From contig CACXCB010000128.1 in the NCBI GenBank assembly GCA_902766005.1, forward strand, positions 1 through 48,020: a DNA stretch of 48,020 nt, in the 5' to 3' direction. The notes beneath the pieces are model-generated. The model was not told the DNA's origin. It worked only from the letters and a program-made list of their open reading frames with translations, and did no database searches. Shown here piece by piece: positions 41,954-48,020 of the stretch. Origin of the DNA: an uncultured Erysipelotrichaceae bacterium. Its GTDB lineage: Bacteria > Bacillota_I > Bacilli_A > Erysipelotrichales > Erysipelotrichaceae. Position 1 is the first letter of the stretch, and the number at the start of each line of letters is the position of its first letter. The position numbers were made by a program, and so were the translations under genes.

Positions 41954-41970
41954 GATCATAAATTGATCAT
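41952..41970 (+). repeat. Right paired TTGATCAT sites (candidate integrase/Xis arm sites)
   Basis: TTGATCAT at 41952-41959 and 41963-41970, the same 11-bp spacing as the left pair at 34419-34437. 41971-42099 is otherwise A/T-rich with no gene. Confidence 0.55.
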
Positions 41971-42099
41971 AATTGGATTCAAAAACAAGTGAATCAACAT
42001 CAATGGAAAACAATGGGCAACATTAGTTTCTATAATATAAGGATAGAAAACGCAATAAAACGCAACGCATGAAAACACATGAAAATGATCTTTTAAACG

Positions 42100-42145
42100 T
42101 TCACAGGGGTGGGGTCATGGGTTCGAATCCCCTAGGCTCCATTGA
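42100..42145 (+). repeat. attR core, 46-bp direct repeat
   Basis: Perfect copy of 34306-34351, i.e. the 3' part of tRNA-Val without its 5' half. It is followed by a near-copy of the tRNA terminator hairpin (42151-42172) and a T-run. Confidence 0.93.
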
Positions 42146-42209
42146 TTTTTGCACATATATATGTATATGTGCATTTTTTATTCGTCTTGGATATGTGATG
42201 AAAAAGTGG

Positions 42210-42242
42210 TTTGGTGTTAGTTTGGTGTTAGTTTGGTGTTAG
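42210..42242 (+). repeat. Three tandem 11-bp repeats beside attR
   Basis: TTTGGTGTTAG three times without interruption, then a partial TTTG. It lies just outside the element. Period 11 means each unit faces the same side of the helix. Confidence 0.7.
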
Positions 42243-42435
42243 TTTGAATGCAAATTGAATGTTTTTCCATCCAAGATAATTGATATTTTGGTGTGAATGC
42301 CTGTCAGATCCATGACAACATTGTGTTAGGAAAATAAAAAAATTAGTCATCGTATATAGGCTATACGGTTCTGCAAAACGTTCTTTTTTTTGTATATGAA
42401 TATGCATATTCCCTTTGTGATACTCTTGAAATTGT
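42243..42435. other. Gene-free flank of the element
   Basis: No gene seen. It holds a CGTATA/TATACG hairpin (42351-42367) with a T8 run starting about 17 nt later, and a GAATATGCATATTC palindrome (42398-42411). Neither can be given a function. Confidence 0.35.
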
Positions 42436-42439
42436 AAAG

Positions 42440-42464
42440 AAAAACTGCCCATCGTAACAGGCAG
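42440..42464 (-). terminator. Terminator of the sigma/anti-sigma operon
   Basis: CTGCC (42445-42449) / GGCAG (42460-42464) hairpin followed on the minus strand by TTTTTC, directly after the anti-sigma gene. Confidence 0.7.
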
Positions 42465-42483
42465 CAGGCTGAATAGCCAATAT

Positions 42484-43746
42484 TCATTTTCTTTGTTCAG
42501 AAATATCGTTTTCTGTCCACTTGTAGTATTTCGGATCAATTGCCGGTACATAATAAAGGCCGTATTGCCTGACGCCTTCAATGTAAAGACCGATTTGTTC
42601 TTTTAAGGCATCGGTGATATCCATCATAAACAGGTAACATGGTAAAGCATAATTGCAAATTTGATTATCCCAATATACCAGCTGAACGTCACCTGTTTCA
42701 GTATCTGCATCAGGCAGGATGCCACCTGCATTAGCAATGCAGTTTCCTTTCAAAAGTTGCTCATAAGCTTCTTCAAGACTGATCAGAGGATATTCATCTG
42801 TTTCCTGATATGCTGACATTTTATTCAGAATCCTGATGCCGTCAATCTGATTTGGATGATCGATGTCATAACCCCAGATCTGCATATGATGAAAAGCATA
42901 ATTCAATATTGTTTCTGTATCATCACAGCCTTTCTGGTATAGAATGTAATGTCTGTTTCGAAACAGTCCTTCTTTTTCACCAAGGTCTTCTGAAGGTTGA
43001 TAGTGATAGCCGAAATCACCGCCGATATCCCAGACAGTTTCATCTTCACCAAGAAGATAACCGAACATTTCGGAAAGATATGTTGCAGTTGCTTCAGCTT
43101 CTTCTTCCGAAAGATCATCAACATTCATTTTTAAGGATTCCGGTATGCGAGGTGCATATTCTTTATTGAAGAATACAGTGATTTCTCCGTCTGCACGGCA
43201 GGATAGCTGTGCTTCTTTTGTTTTAGCTGTCAGCGAAAAGATATTTCCCTCAGCGGTAAAAGAGCTTAAGGGTTCTTCTGTTATCTGAAAACCAAACCGG
43301 TCTGCATATTCCTGTAAAAGAGAAAGCATTTCTTCTTCTGAAAGATCCATCGGTTCTCCGTTGGAATCTGTCTTTTTTTCATACACCGGGAGTGCGGAAA
43401 GATTCATGGAAATATCCCAGGGGTTGTAATCAGTCTCTTTTTTTAGGTCGGGATACATGACAACACTCATTCCCATACCGTCTGTGATCGTTTTATTCAG
43501 CGTGAGGATCGTTTTCTCTTCAGTGTCTCTTCCCGGTTCAATGATGGTTGTGGGATTGTCGGTTTGATGATGCATTTGCCATGATATAACGACGATCAGT
43601 GAAGCCGCAGCTGTCAAAATTACAGCGGTTTTGATCATTGACTGATGCTTTTGGTTTTGTCTGTGTTTGCGTCTTGCTTTCTGGGCAGATATGAGCAGAT
43701 CATCATCCACTTCGTTGATTGCCTGCATGATTTCTTCTTTTTTCAT
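42484..43746 (-). CDS. Putative membrane anti-sigma factor
   Basis: A 420-residue single-pass membrane protein. A short cytoplasmic N-terminus (MKKEEIMQAINEVDDDLLISAQKARRK, split here at residue 20 only for length) precedes one membrane helix (TAVILTAAASLIVVISW, about 41-57). A ~360-residue extracytoplasmic domain follows. ATG 43746 overlaps the sigma factor stop by 4 nt, the normal arrangement of ECF sigma and anti-sigma genes, and it has a GGAGGG ribosome site. No conserved zinc-binding HxxxCxxC motif is seen, so it is not a ZAS-type anti-sigma. The outer domain is not recognised. The role is inferred from position and topology. Confidence 0.68.
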   Translation of the reverse strand: MKKEEIMQAINEVDDDLLISAQKARRKHRQNQKHQSMIKTAVILTAAASLIVVISWQMHHQTDNPTTIIEPGRDTEEKTILTLNKTITDGMGMSVVMYPDLKKETDYNPWDISMNLSALPVYEKKTDSNGEPMDLSEEEMLSLLQEYADRFGFQITEEPLSSFTAEGNIFSLTAKTKEAQLSCRADGEITVFFNKEYAPRIPESLKMNVDDLSEEEAEATATYLSEMFGYLLGEDETVWDIGGDFGYHYQPSEDLGEKEGLFRNRHYILYQKGCDDTETILNYAFHHMQIWGYDIDHPNQIDGIRILNKMSAYQETDEYPLISLEEAYEQLLKGNCIANAGGILPDADTETGDVQLVYWDNQICNYALPCYLFMMDITDALKEQIGLYIEGVRQYGLYYVPAIDPKYYKWTENDISEQRK

Positions 43747-44300
43747 GATAAAAATCCCTCCTTTGCCAGGTACTCTTTCAAAGCTGTACGCATGCGGAAA
43801 AGCTGTGTTTTCGCACTCGCTTCGCTGAAACCGCATGCCGCAGATGCTTCTTTTAAGGAATCAAAATAGAAATAGCGGCAAAGAAAAAGATTTCTCTGCT
43901 TTTCTGAATAACAGCGCAGAAAAGAATTGATCATATCTTTCAATATTGATAATTCATATACTTTATCGGCTGTCTCTTCACCGATGCATTCTTCAAGCTC
44001 CTCCAATGAGATATCGTATTGGGAGGTTCCGCGTTTCTTTCTTGTCAGAAACCGCAATCGGTCAATTGCCAGGGATCTTGTAATCCTGCTCAGCCATACG
44101 AGAAAGGCGGAAGGTTTTTGCGGGGGAATGGAATGCCAGGTTTTCAGGTACGTATCATTGGTTGTTTCTTTTGCATCTTCGCGATCATTGAGAATGTTGA
44201 AGGCAACAGCGTGAAGATAACTGCCGTATTTTATGTCCGTTTCCCTGATTGCCGTTTCATCTCTTTGCCAATATAATTCAATAATGTCCTTGTCTTCCAT
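43743..44300 (-). CDS. ECF-type sigma-70 factor
   Basis: A 185-residue extracytoplasmic-function sigma factor. Region 2 is seen in NILNDREDAKETTNDTYLKTW and TRSLAIDRLR (about 35-83). Region 4 is in KQRNLFLCRYFYFDSLKEASAACGFSEASAKTQLFRMRTALKEYL (about 134-178). These regions bind the -10 and -35 elements. It is translationally coupled to the membrane anti-sigma. An ECF-type promoter immediately upstream suggests autoregulation. The stimulus is unknown. Confidence 0.92.
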   Translation of the reverse strand: MEDKDIIELYWQRDETAIRETDIKYGSYLHAVAFNILNDREDAKETTNDTYLKTWHSIPPQKPSAFLVWLSRITRSLAIDRLRFLTRKKRGTSQYDISLEELEECIGEETADKVYELSILKDMINSFLRCYSEKQRNLFLCRYFYFDSLKEASAACGFSEASAKTQLFRMRTALKEYLAKEGFLS

Positions 44301-44326
44301 ACATACATTTTCCTTTCACTATATGA

Positions 44327-44353
44327 GTCGATAAAATGACAGCAGGGGTTTCA
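44327..44353 (-). promoter_or_regulatory. Predicted ECF-type autoregulated promoter
   Basis: On the minus strand TGAAAC (44353-44348), 17-nt spacer, CGAC (44330-44327), just upstream of the sigma gene. TGAAAC with a CGT-like -10 is the pattern of several Gram-positive ECF sigma promoters. Confidence 0.55.
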
Positions 44354-44372
44354 AAAAACAGAAAAAATATGC

Positions 44373-45245
44373 TCATATCTGCATATTTCGTTTTGTCTTT
44401 TGATAATCTCTCGGAGAAACATGATACTGTTTTTTGAATGCACGGAAAAAAGAGGAATAATCCTTGAATCCATATTCTTTGTATGTATCCTGAATTGTTT
44501 TGCCTGAAGCTATATCCATGGCACAATGATCCAGCCTTTTCTTCAGAATGTACTGGTGAATGGAGATGCCGAGATTGTCTTTGAACATATGAGATATATA
44601 ATACTTTGAAGTATAGAAACGATTTCCCAGCAGCTCGAGAGACAGTTCTTCGTCAAGATGCTGTTCTATATATGCCAGTATTCCTGAAAAAAGACTGTTG
44701 TCTTTTATAGGATCATGGTGCATCTGTTCGTAAATTGTCCTCGAAATCGTCAGAATGAGATCTTTTACATATAGATCCAGAAAGGCGTCTTTGCCGAATC
44801 GATCTGATTTGTCTTCCTCCATCAGGCGGAGCATGCCGGAGAAAATCTGTGCATATTCATGATCTGTAAAATGAAAGATATACTGTTTTTCATTTTTGAC
44901 TTTGTTCATCATAAAGTCTCCATCCTGCACATCCTTCATGACCTTTTCATAGTAGGATGAGGATACCCAGAAGACATAGCGGCAATAGCTGTTTTCCTTC
45001 GGATCTGTTAATGCCCGATGCATAATTCCGGGCGGTACAATCACTATATCATGTTCTTTGAGCGGCGTGATCTGATGATCAATTTCCATCTCAATTGAAC
45101 CTTTTATCGGAAAATAGAATTCATAATAGCGGTGTTTGTGCAGGGATACGCTTTGAAAATGAGAATCATTGTAATAATAGATTTCAAAGTTATCCCTGAT
45201 CATTTTCTGTCTGCGGGTAAATTCCGATCTGAATTTCTGTTTCAT
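44373..45245 (-). CDS. AraC-family transcriptional regulator
   Basis: A 290-residue regulator. The N-terminal cupin sensor (HKHRYYEFYFPIKGSIEMEI, then LKEHDIVIVPPGIMHRAL) would bind a small ligand, probably a sugar acid. The C-terminal double HTH (about 190-285) contains LSLELLGNRFYTSKYYISHMFK and YGFKDYSSFFRAFKKQYHVSPRDYQ, the AraC signature. It is divergent from uxuA with a 197-nt gap, so it is likely the regulator of hexuronate catabolism here. It precedes the sigma gene by 72 nt but the latter has its own promoter. Confidence 0.9.
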   Translation of the reverse strand: MKQKFRSEFTRRQKMIRDNFEIYYYNDSHFQSVSLHKHRYYEFYFPIKGSIEMEIDHQITPLKEHDIVIVPPGIMHRALTDPKENSYCRYVFWVSSSYYEKVMKDVQDGDFMMNKVKNEKQYIFHFTDHEYAQIFSGMLRLMEEDKSDRFGKDAFLDLYVKDLILTISRTIYEQMHHDPIKDNSLFSGILAYIEQHLDEELSLELLGNRFYTSKYYISHMFKDNLGISIHQYILKKRLDHCAMDIASGKTIQDTYKEYGFKDYSSFFRAFKKQYHVSPRDYQKTKRNMQI

Positions 45246-45358
45246 GAAAATATCTTATCACAATTTAGCAATTGTTTTATGATGGATAGGGAAGAATATA
45301 GTATACTGATTGTAAGAGATGTTTTATTGACAGATTCATCCAAATGAAATCGCAATTT

Positions 45359-45386
45359 TTGCAATAATTATACCTAAAAATACAAT
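45359..45386 (+). promoter_or_regulatory. Predicted uxuA promoter
   Basis: TTGCAA (45359-45364), 16-nt spacer, TACAAT (45381-45386). Upstream A/T-rich sequence with GCAATTTTTGC symmetry (about 45352-45362) could host the AraC-type regulator. Confidence 0.5.
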
Positions 45387-45442
45387 ATATTTTCGTGCCT
45401 TGATCAGACATAATAATAATGAAAAAACAAAGGAGATTATCT

Positions 45443-46519
45443 ATGAAAATGACATTGCGCTGGTATGGTTCAAAGTTTGACACGGTCACTTTGAAACAGA
45501 TTCGTCAGATTCCCGGAGTGACAGGTGTGATTACCACTCTGTACGACAAACAGCCCGGTGATTTATGGACACAGGAAGAAATTCATTCTTTAAAGGAAGA
45601 GGTTGAAGCATCCGGATTAAAAATTGAAGGAATCGAATCTGTCAATGTATCCGATGCGATCAAGACAGGTTCGAAAGACAGAGACAAAGACATTGAAACA
45701 TATATTGAATGCTTAAGAAACCTCGGCAAAGAAGATATTCACCTTGTCTGTTACAATTTTATGCCGGTGTTTGACTGGACAAGAACAGAGCTGGCCAGAA
45801 AGAGGGATGACGGTTCAACCGTATTGGCATACACACAGGATGCAGTGGATGCACTGGATCCGGAAAAGATGTTTGACAGTATTGCTTCCGACATGAACGG
45901 CACAATCATGCCGGGATGGGAACCGGAAAGAATGGCAAAGGTAAAAGAGCTGTTTGCCTTATACAAGGATATTGATAATGAAAAGCTGTTTGACAATCTG
46001 GTTTACTTCTTGAAAGCGATCATGCCGGTATGCAATGAATATGACATCAAGATGGCCATTCATCCGGATGATCCGGCTTGGTCGGTTTTCGGTTTGCCGA
46101 GAATTATCATCAACAAGGAGAACATCCTTCGTTTGATGCATGCGGTTGATGATGTACATAACGGCGTGACTTTCTGTTCAGGTTCCTATGGCACAAACCT
46201 GAACAATGATCTGCCGGATATGATCCGTTCCTTAAAAGGAAGGATTCATTTTGCCCATGTCAGGAATCTGAAATTCCATTCTCCTACAAATTTTGAAGAA
46301 GCTGCGCATCTTTCTTCCGACGGAACATTTGACATGTATGAAATTGTCAAAGCGCTATATGATATCGGATTTGACGGTCCGGTCAGACCGGATCACGGCA
46401 GAATGATCTGGGATGAAGTTGCCATGCCCGGATATGGCTTGTATGACAGGGCATTAGGAGCGACCTATATCAACGGCTTGTGGGAAGCGATCGATAAAGC
46501 AAGTACAAGAGGTATTTAA
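45443..46519 (+). CDS. uxuA: Mannonate dehydratase
   Basis: Dehydrates D-mannonate to 2-keto-3-deoxygluconate in glucuronate breakdown. It has 358 residues, the usual size for Gram-positive UxuA. Family motifs are MTLRWYGSKFDTVTLKQIRQ, then IPGVTGVITTLY, KMAIHPDDPAW with metal-site histidine, FCSGSYGTN, HFAHVRNL and RPDHGRMIW. A strong AGGAGA site precedes ATG 45443. The expected partner genes (uxaC, uxuB, kdgK) are not visible; the next sequence is the IscB element, which starts directly after the stop. Confidence 0.95.
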   Translation: MKMTLRWYGSKFDTVTLKQIRQIPGVTGVITTLYDKQPGDLWTQEEIHSLKEEVEASGLKIEGIESVNVSDAIKTGSKDRDKDIETYIECLRNLGKEDIHLVCYNFMPVFDWTRTELARKRDDGSTVLAYTQDAVDALDPEKMFDSIASDMNGTIMPGWEPERMAKVKELFALYKDIDNEKLFDNLVYFLKAIMPVCNEYDIKMAIHPDDPAWSVFGLPRIIINKENILRLMHAVDDVHNGVTFCSGSYGTNLNNDLPDMIRSLKGRIHFAHVRNLKFHSPTNFEEAAHLSSDGTFDMYEIVKALYDIGFDGPVRPDHGRMIWDEVAMPGYGLYDRALGATYINGLWEAIDKASTRGI

Positions 46520-46954
46520 GGTCAACTGCCCACCACTTAAAGTCTGACGACTTTTGAAGTGGGGGCTTGCTAACAGATATATGCCTTGGCATTATCCTGT
46601 TAGCAGCCCGGTTGATTAGCCTCAGTCTTGAGACAGAGACTACGTTGCCCGTGAATACACAGGTACTCCGGAATGCTCCACAAGTTCCGGACACTACGGC
46701 TGTGCATTAAGAAGCTCTGAGGGGATTTGGCATGAGGCGGCACATATGTGCCGGAGCCTTGATGCCTTTAAGGAGCCGTGTGCATGGCATTCAAAACCAA
46801 GGGACGCCGGACGATGCGAGCCGGCCTCTGAACACTGGCGATGTGGACCACCATCCGCAAGGATGAGAACCGGGGAAGGGCGTGCCTTCTGGCATGTTCT
46901 CCCCGGAGACGTAAGCCGTTTATTTCATGAAAAGAAAAAAAGGAGGCATCAGCC
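46520..46954 (+). ncRNA. HEARO / omega-RNA of the IscB element
   Basis: A 435-nt untranslated region in front of iscB with a sequence of strong hairpins: CCACTT...AAGTGG (46531-46560), GCTAACAG...CTGTTAGC (about 46567-46602) with an inner ATGCC/GGCAT, and CTCCGGAA...TTCCGGAC (about 46665-46694). GTTGATTAGCCTCAGTC lies in between. This order is that of HEARO RNAs (HNH endonuclease-associated RNA and ORF), which act as omega-RNA guides of IscB. The 5' end abuts the uxuA stop; the exact 3' end is not defined, and the mature RNA may be shorter than the region. Confidence 0.8.
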
Positions 46955-48020
46955 ATGAACGATGTATTTGTGACAGCACTGGACGGCACGAAGCTGATGC
47001 CGACATCACGCTATAAAGCGAGAAAGCTTCTGCGTGCCGGCAAAGCTGTCATAGCATGCCACATGCCGTTTGCGATACGGCTCACATACGAAAGCGGGAA
47101 AGAAAAGCAGCCCGTGGAGCTCTGCATGGACACGGGCTCGGAACATACAGGCGTTTCCGTCAAGTCCGGGAAGCACGAATACGTGCATGCGCAGTACGAC
47201 AATCTCACTGACGAAAAGCAGCGCCATGCCAGCCAGAGGATGTACAGGCGCACGAGAAGGAACAGGCTTCGCTACCGCAAGAAACGCTTCAATAACAGAA
47301 AGAAGCCTGAGGGCCGGACAGCCCCAAGCATTGAGCATAAGAAGGACAACCACGTACGCATTATCGAAATGTACGCAAAGGCATGTCCCATAACCCGCAT
47401 AGTCCTTGAGGCCGGACAGTTCGACACGGCGGCCATGCAGGCGGTGGAGGAGACGGGAGAAATACTGCAGGGCACGGACTACCAGCATGGCAAAAAGCAC
47501 GGCCTTGCCAACCTGCGCGAGGCAGTGTTTGCAAGGGACAGGCATACATGACAGGTATGCGGGAAGTCCGTAAAGGACGGGGTCGTACTCCATGCGCATC
47601 ACATTATTTACCGTTCGAATGGCGGCACGGACAGGATAAACAATCTCCTGACCGTATGCGACAAGTGCCATACGCCGAAGAACCACAAGCCTGGCGGAAA
47701 GCTGTACGGGCTCAAGCCTGTGACGAAGACACTCAAGGATGCCGCATTCATGAACATCGTCAGATGGCAGATTATCAATGAGGTGAGGGAAATGTTCCCC
47801 GGCATCGAGGTGCGGCACACGTACGGCTCCTATACCAAGGCATCCAGGCGCGAGCTCGGGCAGCTGGCGAAGACTCATGCCAACGATGCATATGCGATGG
47901 GAGAGTTCCATCCGCGTCACAGGCACCGGGAAGAGCACTGGAAGAAGGCACACCGCAACAGCCGCTGCCTGGAGAAGTTCTACGATGCAAAGTACATTGA
48001 CATCCGCGACGGGAAAAAGA
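46955..48020 (+). pseudogene. iscB: IscB RNA-guided nuclease interrupted by in-frame TGA (partial at right edge)
   Basis: PLMP-like N-terminus (MPTSRYKARKLLRAGKA), RuvC-I aspartate D59 (LCMDTGSEHTG), Arg-rich bridge helix (about 98-117), RuvC-II E152 (IVLEAGQFD), then HNH and RuvC-III (THANDAYAMG). Codon 199 is TGA (47549-47551), where homologues have the first cysteine of the HNH zinc knuckle (RHT-x-QVCGK). Downstream, the frame is open to the window edge with H-H, N and CDKC residues intact. One base change from TGC/TGT explains it. Either a fresh nonsense mutation or, less likely, recoding. The base composition is clearly richer in G/C than the flanks, indicating transfer. Confidence 0.85.

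Larger units (their letters stand above)
34306..42145 (+). mobile_element. Integrated phage-satellite-like (PICI-type) island in tRNA-Val
   Basis: About 7.8 kb bounded by 46-bp direct repeats. In order it carries a RinA/ArpU-like regulator, an XRE repressor on the opposite strand, an excisionase-like HTH, a RecA-fold ATPase, a candidate iteron origin, a TOPRIM primase and a coiled-coil protein. Three to four small proteins and a tyrosine integrase complete it. There are no capsid, terminase, tail, relaxase or type IV secretion genes. The divergent repressor/replication layout plus integrase fits satellites that borrow a helper phage. A degraded prophage or a self-replicating IME is the alternative. 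Confidence 0.82.

Noticed and set aside
47006..47953. 315-codon open frame on the minus strand across iscB
   Set aside because: It is antisense to a clearly recognisable IscB sequence. Its length comes from the high G/C content, and no family motif or ribosome site is visible.
46955..48020. TGA read as tryptophan (alternative genetic code) to rescue iscB
   Set aside because: Many genes in the window end in TGA with overlapping starts (znuB, argH, sufC and others), and homologues carry Cys, not Trp, at this site.
1..48020. CRISPR arrays, rRNA genes, toxin-antitoxin pairs
   Set aside because: No regularly spaced repeat-spacer pattern, no rRNA sequence and no convincing toxin-antitoxin pair were seen anywhere in the window.

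Overview
The window looks like a chromosomal segment of a low-GC, Gram-positive gut-type Firmicute. My best guess is an Erysipelotrichia-like lineage. This rests on AT-rich promoters, strong AGGAGG-type ribosome binding sites, an arginine T-box leader, a type III glutamine synthetase, a SufCDSUB-type operon with SufU, and PrsA-type lipoproteins. The species cannot be fixed from sequence reading alone.

Layout. 1-330: decayed IS200/IS605-like transposase with an end hairpin. 334-5267: housekeeping genes (glnN, nfu, a DUF212 membrane protein, an S1-domain protein, a zinc-ribbon/L7-L12-like protein, aroD). 5340-8928: a zinc-uptake operon (Fur/Zur-type regulator, znuA, znuC, znuB, a companion lipoprotein) behind a promoter that overlaps a perfect 7-1-7 dyad. 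8938-9570: a DIP1984-family gene followed by a roughly 157-nt structured RNA with a tRNA-like T-arm, resembling bacterial Y RNAs in architecture. 9582-14503: MATE exporter, orphan DUF2325 coiled-coil protein, and a HIT-Nudix-VOC operon. 14650-26756: an arginine T-box (apparent CGU specifier) controlling argGHCJBD-carA-carB, where carB is fused in frame to a diaminopimelate-epimerase-like domain. 26798-28687: two PrsA-like export chaperones. 28821-34094: sufCDSUB plus 5-formyltetrahydrofolate cyclo-ligase. 34150-34217: a small promoter-hairpin-terminator RNA.

34276-42145: a tRNA-Val(CAC) gene whose 3' part is repeated as a perfect 46-bp direct repeat 7.8 kb away. The interval is a compact integrated element with an XRE repressor, divergent operator, excisionase-like HTH protein, RecA-fold ATPase, a probable iteron origin, a TOPRIM primase, small proteins, a tyrosine integrase and a RinA/ArpU-like regulator. 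It has no capsid, packaging or conjugation genes, so it looks like a phage-satellite/PICI-type island.

42440-46519: an ECF sigma factor with a putative anti-sigma protein behind a self-type ECF promoter, then an AraC regulator divergent from uxuA (mannonate dehydratase). 46520-48020: a GC-richer IscB element, with an HEARO/omega-RNA-like leader starting directly after the uxuA stop. Its iscB frame is interrupted by a single in-frame TGA exactly where the first zinc-binding cysteine of the HNH domain belongs, and it continues intact to the window edge.

The most interesting items are the Y-RNA-like RNA, the CarB-DapF fusion with a cysteine-less first active site, the satellite element with its iteron origin and matched arm-site repeats, the Zur operator on a nearly leaderless mRNA, and the UGA-interrupted IscB.
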